7,802 bases of DNA, taken from Candidatus Margulisiibacteriota bacterium. GTDB taxonomy: Bacteria; Margulisbacteria; WOR-1; XYC2-FULL-46-14; JAHJBW01. The position numbers and the translations under genes are program-made. Where the stretch lies: positions 1 through 7,802 of the forward strand of contig JAHJBW010000128.1 in assembly GCA_018813405.1 (NCBI GenBank). The letters run 5' to 3'. The notes below the pieces were generated by a model. That model had not been told where the DNA came from, ran no database searches, and worked only from the letters and a program-made list of their open reading frames with translations. How positions within the stretch are numbered: the first letter of the stretch is position 1; each line of letters opens with the position of its first letter. This document shows, piece after piece, positions 1-6,274 of the stretch.

Positions 1-1
1 A

Positions 2-100
2 AATATCGCATATAGTTTAAGTCTATTGGGAGAAGAACCTCTTTTGTATGGAGTTGCAGGTTCAGACTTTGACGAATACAAAAAATGGCTTCTATCACCC
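2..100 (+). other. PfkB/adenosine-kinase-like N-terminal fragment fused in frame to the LpxB-like gene
   Basis: The in-frame translation from base 2 begins NIAYSLSLLGEEPLLYGVAG and continues SDFDEYKKWLL. This matches the N-terminal signature of PfkB-family carbohydrate/adenosine kinases (typically GNxAYxLxLLGxxPxLxxxVGxDFxxYxxWL), a motif not found in LpxB. The resemblance stops around bases 92-105, after which the frame reads PPRDITFNEKGAVLFLGGD, an LpxB-like strand. Seen: an abrupt family switch with no stop or frameshift. Inferred: either a genuine deletion-fusion or a chimeric contig end. Confidence 0.6.
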
Positions 101-1033
101 CGCCCGCCGCGGGACATAACTTTCAACGAAAAAGGCGCGGTCCTATTTTTGGGCGGGGACCTGGCCCATGCCGCCATCATTGCCAAAAAATTAAAATTCA
201 AAGCCTACGCGTATGTCTTAAGCCATATTGGATGGGAAAGGTCTTATACTTTGTTCTTTGTTCCCGACAGCCAGTGCAAAGACCGCTTCGCCAAAAAATT
301 AAAGGCCAAAGAAAAGCTAAAGATCGTCGGAGACTTGATGGTAGATTCATTAACAGGTTCCTTACCTGATAAAACTTCGCTCTTGAACACATGGAAGCTT
401 GACCCCGAGCGCCCCATAGTCGGCTTTATGCCGGGCAGCCGCATGTGGCAGGTAAGCCACACCATGCCCATATACAATAGCATTGCCCAAAAGATAAAAG
501 AAAAAATGCCCGGAGCACAGCTCATACTTTCCGTGGCCCCATACCTGACACTGAAGCAGATCGAGCCGCTGGCAGGGACACACCTCTATGATGTCATGGC
601 CCCGCTTGAAGTTATCTCAACGGCCGACCTTGCTATTACTATTCCGGGGACCAACACCGCTCAGCTGGCGATCATGGGAACCCCCAGCGTGGTTGTCTTT
701 CCGCTCGACAATCCCGATGTCATTCCCCTGGAAGGCCTGGCCCATTATCTTTGCGCCATACCGGTGCTGGGATTTTTGCTCAAAAGGCTGGCGGTATTTT
801 TGGCCGCCAAAAAACCGGGCTACTATTCCATACCCAACATCAAGGCCCGCAAAGAAATATATCCGGAATACAGAGGGAAAATAGACCCTTCTGCCGTAGC
901 CGGCAAAATGATAAGCTTGCTGAAGAACAGGGAGCAAAGACGATCCATCGCCGAGCAGGCAAAACAGGCCATGGGCCAGGATGGCGCTGCCGGCAAAATA
1001 ATCGAGGCTGTCAAAAATGAAACTGTACGCTAG
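2..1033 (+). CDS. LpxB-like glycosyltransferase, 5'-incomplete, with foreign-looking N-terminus
   Basis: The reading frame is open to the left edge, so the true start lies outside; the first in-window start-like codon is TTG at 26. Numbering from that codon, residues about 28-335 resemble lipid-A-disaccharide synthase (LpxB, a GT-B enzyme of the inner membrane that joins UDP-diacylglucosamine to lipid X). Visible landmarks are LGGD (Asp45), GFMPGSR (133-139), the PGTNTAQLAIMGTP block (207-220) and SIPNIKARKE (268-277). LpxB proteins normally have about 80-90 residues before the LGGD-like strand. Here that N-terminal Rossmann part is absent and is replaced by a stretch resembling a PfkB sugar kinase (listed separately). 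The 3' end overlaps the ABC transporter gene by 17 nt, suggesting translational coupling. The LpxB-superfamily call is fairly safe. Orthology to true LpxB, and activity of this truncated or chimeric form, are doubtful. Confidence 0.72.
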   Translation, partial: NIAYSLSLLGEEPLLYGVAGSDFDEYKKWLLSPRPPRDITFNEKGAVLFLGGDLAHAAIIAKKLKFKAYAYVLSHIGWERSYTLFFVPDSQCKDRFAKKLKAKEKLKIVGDLMVDSLTGSLPDKTSLLNTWKLDPERPIVGFMPGSRMWQVSHTMPIYNSIAQKIKEKMPGAQLILSVAPYLTLKQIEPLAGTHLYDVMAPLEVISTADLAITIPGTNTAQLAIMGTPSVVVFPLDNPDVIPLEGLAHYLCAIPVLGFLLKRLAVFLAAKKPGYYSIPNIKARKEIYPEYRGKIDPSAVAGKMISLLKNREQRRSIAEQAKQAMGQDGAAGKIIEAVKNETVR

Positions 1034-2759
1034 GCTGATAATTTATATCAAACCATATTGGAGGCACATTATTGGCTCTCTCATAGCCATGGTGCTGGTT
1101 TCAATCGCAAATGTCCTGATCGTTCCTTTGATAGGCACCCTGTCAGATGCTATCGGCAGTAAGGATTTCCAACTTTTGAACCTGGTCATCGCGGCGGCCT
1201 TTGGCATATATTTTTTAAGGGGGATCGCGACCTACGCGCAAATATATTTAATGTCCTTTGCCGGGCAGAGAGTGGTGACCGACATCCGCAAACAGGTGTT
1301 CAGCCACCTGCAGTCGCTGTCGCTCGACTTTTTCTCCAAATGGCGCGTCGGCGAGGTCATCTCCAGGTCCACCAACGACATAGAAAATATTCAGCACGCG
1401 CTCATAACTTCCGTCACCGAGATATTCCCCAGCATGATCACTCTGCTGGGCGTTTTGGGCTACCTGCTTTACCTGAACTGGCGCCTCACCCTGATGACAC
1501 TGCTTATAGTGCCCGTGTTAAGCCTTATAGTCACCAGGTTCGGCGAGCAAATGCGCAACGCTTCCCGCCACGCGCAAAGAAAGATCGCGGACATTTCTGC
1601 CATCTTGCAGGAGACAGTTTCGGGGGCAAGGGTGGTTAAATCCTTTGCCATGGAAAAAGACGAAATAGAAAAATTCCACAACGAGTCCGAGCAAAGCTTT
1701 TGGCTTATCATGAAGCAGTGGCAGATCAACGCGACGCAAATGCCCCTTTTGGCCTTTATCCAACTGCTGGCAGTGCTGGCCGTCATCTGGTATGGCGGCT
1801 TTGAGGTGATCTCGGGCAGGCTGGCACCTTCCAATCTTATAGCTTTCTTTGCCGGCATCGCGCTTATTTCGGACCCTGTCTCAAAACTGGGGCAGATAAA
1901 CGTGACCCTGCAAAAGGCCCTTGCTTCGGCTGAAAGGATATTCGAGCTGATAGACCTTGAACCCACCATCAAGGACGCTCCCGACGCCATAGAACTGCCG
2001 CGCATCAAAGGGAACGTTGAATTTAAGGATGTCTCATTTAAATATGAAAAAGATCAGCAGGAAGTATTGAAGGACATCAATTTCAATGCCGGTGCCGGCA
2101 AAATAGTCGCCCTGGTGGGCAAGAGCGGCGCGGGTAAATCAACATTCATCAACCTTTTGCCCAGGTTTTACGACCCAACCAAAGGAACGGTCGCCATTGA
2201 CGGTCTTGACATCAAAAAGGTCAAGCTTGAATCCCTGCGTTCACAGCTGGGGATAGTGCCGCAGGAAACCATGCTTTTCTCGGGCACGGTAAAAGACAAT
2301 ATACGCTACGGCAAAAAAGATGCCAGCCCGCAAGAGATAGAACACGTCTCAAAGATAGCTCACGCTCACGAATTCATAAAAGACCTGCCGAGAGGTTATG
2401 ACACGCTTGTCGGCGAAAGGGGTGTTTTGCTTTCTGGAGGCCAAAGGCAAAGGGTCGCCATAGCCAGGGCCCTGCTCAAAGACCCCCGGATACTGGTGTT
2501 TGACGAGGCCACTTCTTCGCTGGACACCGAATCCGAGCGCCTGGTACAGGACGCCATGCAAAAGCTTATGGAAGGCCGCACTACTTTTGTCATCGCCCAC
2601 CGCATCTCGACCGTCCAGCACGCCGATATTATAATAGTGCTGGACAGGGGCATGATAGTGGAGACGGGCAAACACGACCAACTGCTCCAAAAAGGTGGTA
2701 TCTACAAGCGTCTCTACGATATGCAATTCAAAGATGAAGAAAATCCTATTTCTAAATAA
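1017..2759 (+). CDS. msbA: MsbA-like lipid A / lipid-linked glycan ABC exporter (fused TMD-NBD)
   Basis: A 580-residue half-transporter of the ABCB/MsbA type; E. coli MsbA has 582 residues. Homodimers of this family flip lipid A-core from the cytoplasmic to the periplasmic face of the inner membrane using ATP. The N-terminal half holds six hydrophobic segments, near residues 18-40, 53-72, 134-152, 157-174, 243-262 and 272-288. The nucleotide-binding domain is complete: Walker A GKSGAGKST (368-376), Q-loop Gln416, signature LSGGQ (472-476), Walker B ending in Asp496 and catalytic Glu497, and H-loop His528. The ATG start is preceded by GAGG 9 nt upstream and lies inside the end of the LpxB-like gene. 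The next gene starts 26 nt before its stop. Context between two LpxB-superfamily genes supports lipid A export over a drug or peptide substrate, but substrate is inferred. Confidence 0.88.
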   Translation: MKLYARLIIYIKPYWRHIIGSLIAMVLVSIANVLIVPLIGTLSDAIGSKDFQLLNLVIAAAFGIYFLRGIATYAQIYLMSFAGQRVVTDIRKQVFSHLQSLSLDFFSKWRVGEVISRSTNDIENIQHALITSVTEIFPSMITLLGVLGYLLYLNWRLTLMTLLIVPVLSLIVTRFGEQMRNASRHAQRKIADISAILQETVSGARVVKSFAMEKDEIEKFHNESEQSFWLIMKQWQINATQMPLLAFIQLLAVLAVIWYGGFEVISGRLAPSNLIAFFAGIALISDPVSKLGQINVTLQKALASAERIFELIDLEPTIKDAPDAIELPRIKGNVEFKDVSFKYEKDQQEVLKDINFNAGAGKIVALVGKSGAGKSTFINLLPRFYDPTKGTVAIDGLDIKKVKLESLRSQLGIVPQETMLFSGTVKDNIRYGKKDASPQEIEHVSKIAHAHEFIKDLPRGYDTLVGERGVLLSGGQRQRVAIARALLKDPRILVFDEATSSLDTESERLVQDAMQKLMEGRTTFVIAHRISTVQHADIIIVLDRGMIVETGKHDQLLQKGGIYKRLYDMQFKDEENPISK

Positions 2760-3777
2760 CGGCCATGGAGAAGACCTGGTCGCGGCAAAGCTGATCAGGT
2801 CCCTGCATGCCCCGGGCTCGATCAACGTACTTCCTTTTGTTGGCGATGGCAAGCTATTTGAAAAACTGGGGGTAAAGGTCCTTGGCCCAAGAAAAGCCCT
2901 GCCGGGCGGAGGTTTTTCTTTAAGGAAATTGTCCAGCCTGCCAGCGGATATTTTTTCTGGTTATCTGTCCAACACAATAAAGACCTTTTCAACCTTAAAG
3001 GCCTGCCGCGGCAAGTACGATCTGGTCGTCGCCATCGGGGATATTGTCCCGCTTATCGGCGCCTTGATCACCAAATGCCCTTTCCTTTTCGTTGGGGTCA
3101 ACAAATCAGACTACTACCACTGGCATGGGTACCGGTATACCCTGCTGGAAAAGTTTTTGCTTAAAAAGTACGCTTTAAAGGTCTTTCCCCGGGACGAATA
3201 CACTCATCATCACCTTGAACGGTTCGGTATCAAGTCCGAATACGTCGGCAATCCCCTTATGGACTGTGTCCACATGTCTCCACATGTCTCCACGTCTCCC
3301 CGCATCGGTTTCCTGCCCGGCACTCGCACCCGCGATGTTGGCCTTAACATTGACGATTTTATTGAGGTTGCCGCCGAAATAAAGAGCAGACTGCCTCAGG
3401 CTAAATTCCTTATAGCCACACAGGCGGCTATTCCCGCCGGCTTCAAACAGGAAAGCTTTGACAATGTGCTGGCCCAGTCCAGCATTGTCGTCGGCCTTTC
3501 GGGTACCGGCAACGAACAAGCCGCCGGGTGCGGGATACCTGTTGTATCATTTCCCGGACGGGGTTCGCAATACACAAAGCGCTTTGCCATAGCCCAGAGC
3601 CATCTTTTGGGCCCGGCGATTTCGGTGGTCAAAAGGGACCCAAAAGCCGTGGCCCACGAGATCGAGATGATATTGAACGACCGAACCCGCTATGAAATAA
3701 TGAGCCAGGAAGGCCAGCAACGCATGGGCGGACCGGGCGCCATCGGGAAGATCGCGAATGAAATTAGATCTATCTAA
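2734..3777 (+). CDS. LpxB-related glycosyltransferase-like protein (lipid-A-disaccharide synthase-related family)
   Basis: A 347-residue GT-B-type protein. It starts MKKILFLNNGHGEDLVAAKL, a typical N-terminal Rossmann strand with the NGHGED signature of the LpxB-related family known from cyanobacteria and Deinococcus relatives. Further landmarks are YVGNPLMD (170-177), GFLPGTR (192-198) and the sugar-nucleotide-binding block GLSGTGNEQAAGCGIPVVSFPG in the C-terminal domain. The start is placed at ATG 2734. A GTG at 2695 would add 13 residues (VSTSVSTICNSK...) that do not resemble the family. No clear Shine-Dalgarno precedes 2734, so translation is probably coupled to the exporter gene, whose end it overlaps by 26 nt. 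Codons 180-188 contain a 10-bp tandem repeat in the linker between domains. The family's reaction has not, to my knowledge, been established; a role in lipid or glycan assembly is inferred from the operon. Confidence 0.75.
   Translation: MKKILFLNNGHGEDLVAAKLIRSLHAPGSINVLPFVGDGKLFEKLGVKVLGPRKALPGGGFSLRKLSSLPADIFSGYLSNTIKTFSTLKACRGKYDLVVAIGDIVPLIGALITKCPFLFVGVNKSDYYHWHGYRYTLLEKFLLKKYALKVFPRDEYTHHHLERFGIKSEYVGNPLMDCVHMSPHVSTSPRIGFLPGTRTRDVGLNIDDFIEVAAEIKSRLPQAKFLIATQAAIPAGFKQESFDNVLAQSSIVVGLSGTGNEQAAGCGIPVVSFPGRGSQYTKRFAIAQSHLLGPAISVVKRDPKAVAHEIEMILNDRTRYEIMSQEGQQRMGGPGAIGKIANEIRSI
3271..3298 (+). repeat. 10-bp tandem repeat inside the LpxB-related gene
   Basis: Two perfect copies of CACATGTCTC (3271-3280, 3281-3290) are followed by a third copy lacking AT (CACGTCTC, 3291-3298). 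Because the period is not a multiple of three, the copies are read in different frames as VHMSPHVSTSP. They fall in the linker between YVGNPLMD and GFLPGTR. Gain or loss of one 10-bp unit shifts the frame and meets a stop shortly downstream. Confidence 0.9.
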
Positions 3778-4750
3778 GGTCCGTGAAATACTTCTGGTCC
3801 GCCCCGAACAGATCGGGGACACCATACTGCTCACGCCCCTGGTATCGCAGATAAAAGAAAAACTCCCCAACGCCAGGATAACTCTGCTGATCAAAAAAAG
3901 CATGGCCCCTGTTGTAGAGAGAAATCCGCAAATAGACGGGCTTATCTTTACCGAGGACAAGAACGAGGTCCTTAAAAAAAAGTTCGATCTTTCAATAGTA
4001 TTCGAGGACAATCCCCTGCCCGAATACGCGTGGTTATGTTTCAAGGCGCGTATCCCCTGCCGCATTGGCGACAAGAACAGGTTGCTTTATAGATTTATGT
4101 ACAATTGCGGCGTGCCGCTTGATCCAAAAGAGGACCTTCACCAGGTGGAATCGTTTGGCCGCCTGCTAAAGCCTTTGGGAATAAACATGATCGATAAACC
4201 GGCATTGATAGTGACAGACGGGGATATGGACGAAAAGATCAAAAATCTTTTGCCTGATGGAAAACCCCTTATCGGCATGCACATCGGTACGGGGGGGGGT
4301 AATAGAGCATTATCACCAGAAGCCTATGCCTTGATATTGGACAATGTCAAAAAGAGCAGGGATTGCAATATTGTGCTAATAGGCGGACCACAGGAAACTG
4401 TGACAATCGAAAAGATAAAAGAAGCGGCCGAAGGGGGTTTCATCAACATGGTAAACAAGGTGGACCTAAAAGGCATGCTTTCACTGATCAAAAGACTTGA
4501 CTGCTTTATTGGAGTGGATTCAGGTCCCATGCACGCCGCAGCGGCCCTGGGCATTCCTTGCCTGGCCATCTTCACGGCAAAGGACGTCAATCCAAAAAAA
4601 TGGGCGCCATGGAAGACCAGGTCGGTCATCATGCGTTCAAAGCACAACTGTCAGCTTAAATGCTCACATCGGAAATGCGGGTACGATTACTGCGCCAGGC
4701 AGGTGGACCCGCAGGAGCTTATCAGTAGCTTGAATAGTCTGTGTGGTTGA
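3758..4750 (+). CDS. Glycosyltransferase family 9 (heptosyltransferase-like)
   Basis: A 330-residue GT-B protein of the WaaC/WaaF/RfaF type; such enzymes add heptose from ADP-heptose to lipopolysaccharide core on the cytoplasmic side. It opens with the family hallmark ILLVRPEQIGD (11-21), has the donor-domain motif MHIGTGGGN (174-182) and the highly conserved DSGPMHAAAALGIP (from Asp254). It ends with a four-cysteine motif, Cys298-x3-Cys302-x4-Cys307-x4-Cys312. The ATG overlaps the upstream gene by 20 nt, with a weak GGGAAG 7 nt before it. It is the last gene of the plus-strand operon, and its stop lies inside the oppositely oriented pilin gene. A run of nine G residues encodes the GTGGG turn. 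His175, Asp254 and Cys298 sit at identical positions in the second GT9 protein of this window, so the two are colinear paralogues. The exact sugar cannot be told. Confidence 0.87.
   Translation: MKLDLSKVREILLVRPEQIGDTILLTPLVSQIKEKLPNARITLLIKKSMAPVVERNPQIDGLIFTEDKNEVLKKKFDLSIVFEDNPLPEYAWLCFKARIPCRIGDKNRLLYRFMYNCGVPLDPKEDLHQVESFGRLLKPLGINMIDKPALIVTDGDMDEKIKNLLPDGKPLIGMHIGTGGGNRALSPEAYALILDNVKKSRDCNIVLIGGPQETVTIEKIKEAAEGGFINMVNKVDLKGMLSLIKRLDCFIGVDSGPMHAAAALGIPCLAIFTAKDVNPKKWAPWKTRSVIMRSKHNCQLKCSHRKCGYDYCARQVDPQELISSLNSLCG
4291..4299 (+). repeat. Poly-G tract (G9) inside the GT9 gene
   Basis: Nine consecutive G residues span codons Thr178-Gly181. In the present length the frame is intact through the conserved C-terminal motifs. 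With ten G the next codons would be TAA TAG, an immediate stop. With eight G the frame reaches TGA at 4332-4334, about a dozen codons on. The tract is the longest homopolymer seen in the window. Confidence 0.9.
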
Positions 4751-5105
4751 TCCAGACCCTGCCGGTAAGAGTAGAATATTTCCAGCCCCCGGTGCTTCCT
4801 GTCGGAGCGGTATCACCATACTCGATATTGGTTGATTCGGTAAGGATCTCAATTGGTATTGAATCGTCCTGGAACATAGCTGCCTCAAGCGTGGTAGGAA
4901 TGGTATCGCCGGTATCATAGGTAACGTTGCTCGAATAACGGACCGCTACGGCCGCGCGCACGGCGCCCAGTACTGCCTTGGCAGTATTTTCCCTGCTCTT
5001 ACTGCTAATGTCTATAAATCTTGGGATCACCATCGCCGCCAATATACCCAGGATAACTATTACCATTAACAACTCTATAAGCGTAAAACCGGTTTGCTTC
5101 CTCAT
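4722..5105 (-). CDS. Type IV pilin-like / pseudopilin protein
   Basis: A 127-residue class III-signal protein. The leader is MRKQTG, followed by FTLIELLMVIVILGILAAMV, the canonical N-terminal helix. Prepilin peptidase should cut after Gly6 and methylate Phe7; Glu is at mature position 5 as required for assembly. The mature form would be 121 residues, with a soluble domain ending in a WKYSTLTGRVWINHTDY strand region, as in small PilA/GspG-like proteins. There are no cysteines, so no disulfide-bounded D-region. Translation starts 9 nt after the GT4 stop, and a small hairpin covers that stop and the GTGAG ribosome-binding candidate. The 3' end overlaps the convergent GT9 gene by 29 nt. No pilus assembly genes are in view. 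Major pilin, minor pilin and type II secretion pseudopilin cannot be told apart. Confidence 0.85.
   Translation of the reverse strand: MRKQTGFTLIELLMVIVILGILAAMVIPRFIDISSKSRENTAKAVLGAVRAAVAVRYSSNVTYDTGDTIPTTLEAAMFQDDSIPIEILTESTNIEYGDTAPTGSTGGWKYSTLTGRVWINHTDYSSY
4969..4990 (+). terminator. Possible weak intrinsic terminator for the plus-strand operon, inside the pilin gene
   Basis: The inverted repeat TACTGCC-TT-GGCAGTA (4971-4986) forms a perfect 7-bp stem. It is followed on the plus strand by TTTT (4987-4990). It lies about 220 nt past the GT9 stop and antisense to the pilin coding sequence. The U-run is short, the loop is tight and the stem is only moderately GC-rich, so this is a tentative call; the palindrome may be chance within AAG-GCA-GTA codons. 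Confidence 0.25.
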
Positions 5106-5113
5106 AAAAACAT

Positions 5114-5126
5114 CTCACTTTGTGAG
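5114..5126 (-). promoter_or_regulatory. Small hairpin spanning the GT4 stop and the pilin ribosome-binding region
   Basis: On the minus strand CTCAC-AAA-GTGAG is a perfect 5-bp inverted repeat with a 3-nt loop. It contains the end of the GT4 reading frame, including part of the TGA stop, and the GTGAG that is the only Shine-Dalgarno-like sequence before the pilin ATG. Ribosomes finishing the GT4 gene would melt it, which would couple pilin translation to GT4 translation. Confidence 0.35.
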
Positions 5127-6257
5127 GGCCAGATATGCCTCACGCGTTCTTTTGGCAATTTTCTGCCAGGTAAATTGCTCTTGAGCTCTTTTATACGCCT
5201 TTTCACGCCACCTGGCAAGTATATTTTGATCTTTAAGGAGGCCTTCCATATGCGCTCTCAAGGCCTTCTCATTGCCCTCAGGAAAGACCAACCCTGCATC
5301 ACCAATAACATGGGGTATCTCGCCAGAAGAAGAACCGATCACCGCAACTTTCGAAAGCATGGCCTCGACCAACACCCTGCCAAACTGTTCTTTCCAAAGC
5401 GGAGTGGTCAGCGACGGCAGCACCAGGCAATCCATGGCGTTCATGTAAAGAGGCAATTCATTCTGGTCTAGCGCGGAAAGCCAGACTATCTTCTTTTCAC
5501 AGCCAAGTTTATTCGCCAGGGCTTGAAGTTCTTGCTTTTGAGGGCCATTGCCTATCAAAAGCAGAGATGACCCGTCTGCCAGGCCCGCAAAGGCCCTTAC
5601 AAGCGTATCTATCCCCTTTTCAGGCACCAGCCTGCCAACATACCCAAAAACGGTGCCGGCAAGCCCCAGCTTCTTCCTGAGGCCCGACGCGTCCCTGGGA
5701 TAGAATAATCCCGGGTCCGTCCCAACGGGGATAACGAATATCTCTTTTTGATAGCCGCGCGCCAGGAGCACCTCTTTGATCTCCCGCGAACAGGCAAACG
5801 CCCCCGCCGAATTTTTGAATGATTGTTTTTCTACAAAGTCATATGACTTTGAATATTCCAGATTAAGGTTCTGGAAGGTGTGAAAGATATATTTAGAGTT
5901 GGGAACAAACATTTTCCTGAAGAACATAAAGACCGCCGCGCAGTTGGTCCAGGGCTCTTCGAAAAGATGGATAATATCCGGCTTTACCTTATTGAGAATG
6001 AACGGCGTGGCGTAATAAACAAAAGTATCCAGATGGTTGTTATTGAAAGTTTTTGCAATAATTGTTTTGTATTGTACAGATTTAACATTTGACCTGTGAC
6101 ATTTAACATATTTCCCGCCTTCAGTCCAACCGGTAGGCACAAGCAGGGTAATGTCCAGGTCTTCATATTTGGCCAGTTCCTCGATATATTTTCGGTAGCC
6201 GGGCACCACCAGCGAATGCCAGGTAAAGAGCACCCTCAGCTTCGTTTTCTTTTCCAT
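5115..6257 (-). CDS. Glycosyltransferase family 4 protein
   Basis: A 380-residue retaining GT-B glycosyltransferase. The N-terminal domain starts KLRVLFTWHS and includes KPDIIHLFEEPW (92-103). The C-terminal domain has FGYVGRLVPEKGID (204-216), LLLIGNGPQ (232-240) and the donor-binding EX7E motif at Glu290-Glu298 (EQFGRVLVE). The start is set at ATG 6257, because the open frame upstream to 6371 gives residues unlike GT4 and would run into the divergent GT9 gene. No Shine-Dalgarno precedes this ATG, but a promoter-like TTGAAT-18-TACAAT would place transcription start on the A of the ATG, so a leaderless mRNA is plausible. It is followed after 9 nt by the pilin gene in the same direction. Sugar and acceptor are unknown; surface glycan or core assembly is inferred from neighbours. 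Confidence 0.87.
   Translation of the reverse strand: MEKKTKLRVLFTWHSLVVPGYRKYIEELAKYEDLDITLLVPTGWTEGGKYVKCHRSNVKSVQYKTIIAKTFNNNHLDTFVYYATPFILNKVKPDIIHLFEEPWTNCAAVFMFFRKMFVPNSKYIFHTFQNLNLEYSKSYDFVEKQSFKNSAGAFACSREIKEVLLARGYQKEIFVIPVGTDPGLFYPRDASGLRKKLGLAGTVFGYVGRLVPEKGIDTLVRAFAGLADGSSLLLIGNGPQKQELQALANKLGCEKKIVWLSALDQNELPLYMNAMDCLVLPSLTTPLWKEQFGRVLVEAMLSKVAVIGSSSGEIPHVIGDAGLVFPEGNEKALRAHMEGLLKDQNILARWREKAYKRAQEQFTWQKIAKRTREAYLALTK
6080..6109 (-). repeat. Direct repeat of 9 bp with a 21-bp period in the GT4 gene
   Basis: On the minus strand ATGTTAAAT occurs at 6109-6101 and again at 6088-6080, exactly 21 bp (seven codons) apart. It encodes the related heptads VKCHRSN and VKSVQYK near residues 51-64 of the protein. 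The surrounding bases are more AT-rich than the rest of the gene. Confidence 0.6.
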
Positions 6258-6262
6258 GTCAG

Positions 6263-6274
6263 TATTGTACAATA
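6263..6274. promoter_or_regulatory. 12-bp palindrome with overlapping divergent -10 elements (bidirectional promoter or operator)
   Basis: TATTGTACAATA is a perfect 12-bp palindrome between the GT4 (minus) and second GT9 (plus) starts. It contains TACAAT, a 5/6 match to the sigma70 -10 consensus, on both strands: plus 6268-6273, minus 6269-6264. Standard spacing puts +1 at 6280 on the plus strand, the G of a GTG start, and at 6257 on the minus strand, the A of the ATG start. Both start codons are 11.5 bp from the centre and neither has a Shine-Dalgarno. Confidence 0.45.

Noticed and set aside
1469..2008. Long minus-strand open frame (179 codons) inside the exporter gene
   Set aside because: It is antisense to a fully conserved MsbA-type protein and its translation is a low-complexity shadow without recognisable motifs.
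2695..2733. GTG start at 2695 for the LpxB-related gene, preceded by AAAAGGTGG-like purines
   Set aside because: It adds 13 residues unlike the family and lies inside the exporter gene; ATG 2734 starts exactly at the canonical MKKILFLNNGHGED strand.
2349..2852. Minus-strand open frame (167 codons) across the exporter/LpxB-related junction
   Set aside because: It opposes the conserved ATPase motifs of the exporter and has no domain of its own.
3971..3982. CTT AAA AAA AAG: an A8 run containing an A-AAA-AAG slippery heptamer in the first GT9 gene
   Set aside because: The main frame continues through a complete GT9 protein. I saw no evident stimulatory hairpin and no alternative-frame product that makes sense, so programmed frameshifting is not supported.
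3547..4074. Minus-strand open frame (175 codons) opposite the LpxB-related and GT9 genes
   Set aside because: Both opposing plus-strand genes show clear family motifs here; the antisense product is Ser/Arg-rich and unrecognisable.
6245..6250. Possible -35 (TTTTCT) for the plus-strand GT9 promoter
   Set aside because: It matches only three of six consensus positions, so only the -10 element is proposed for that direction.
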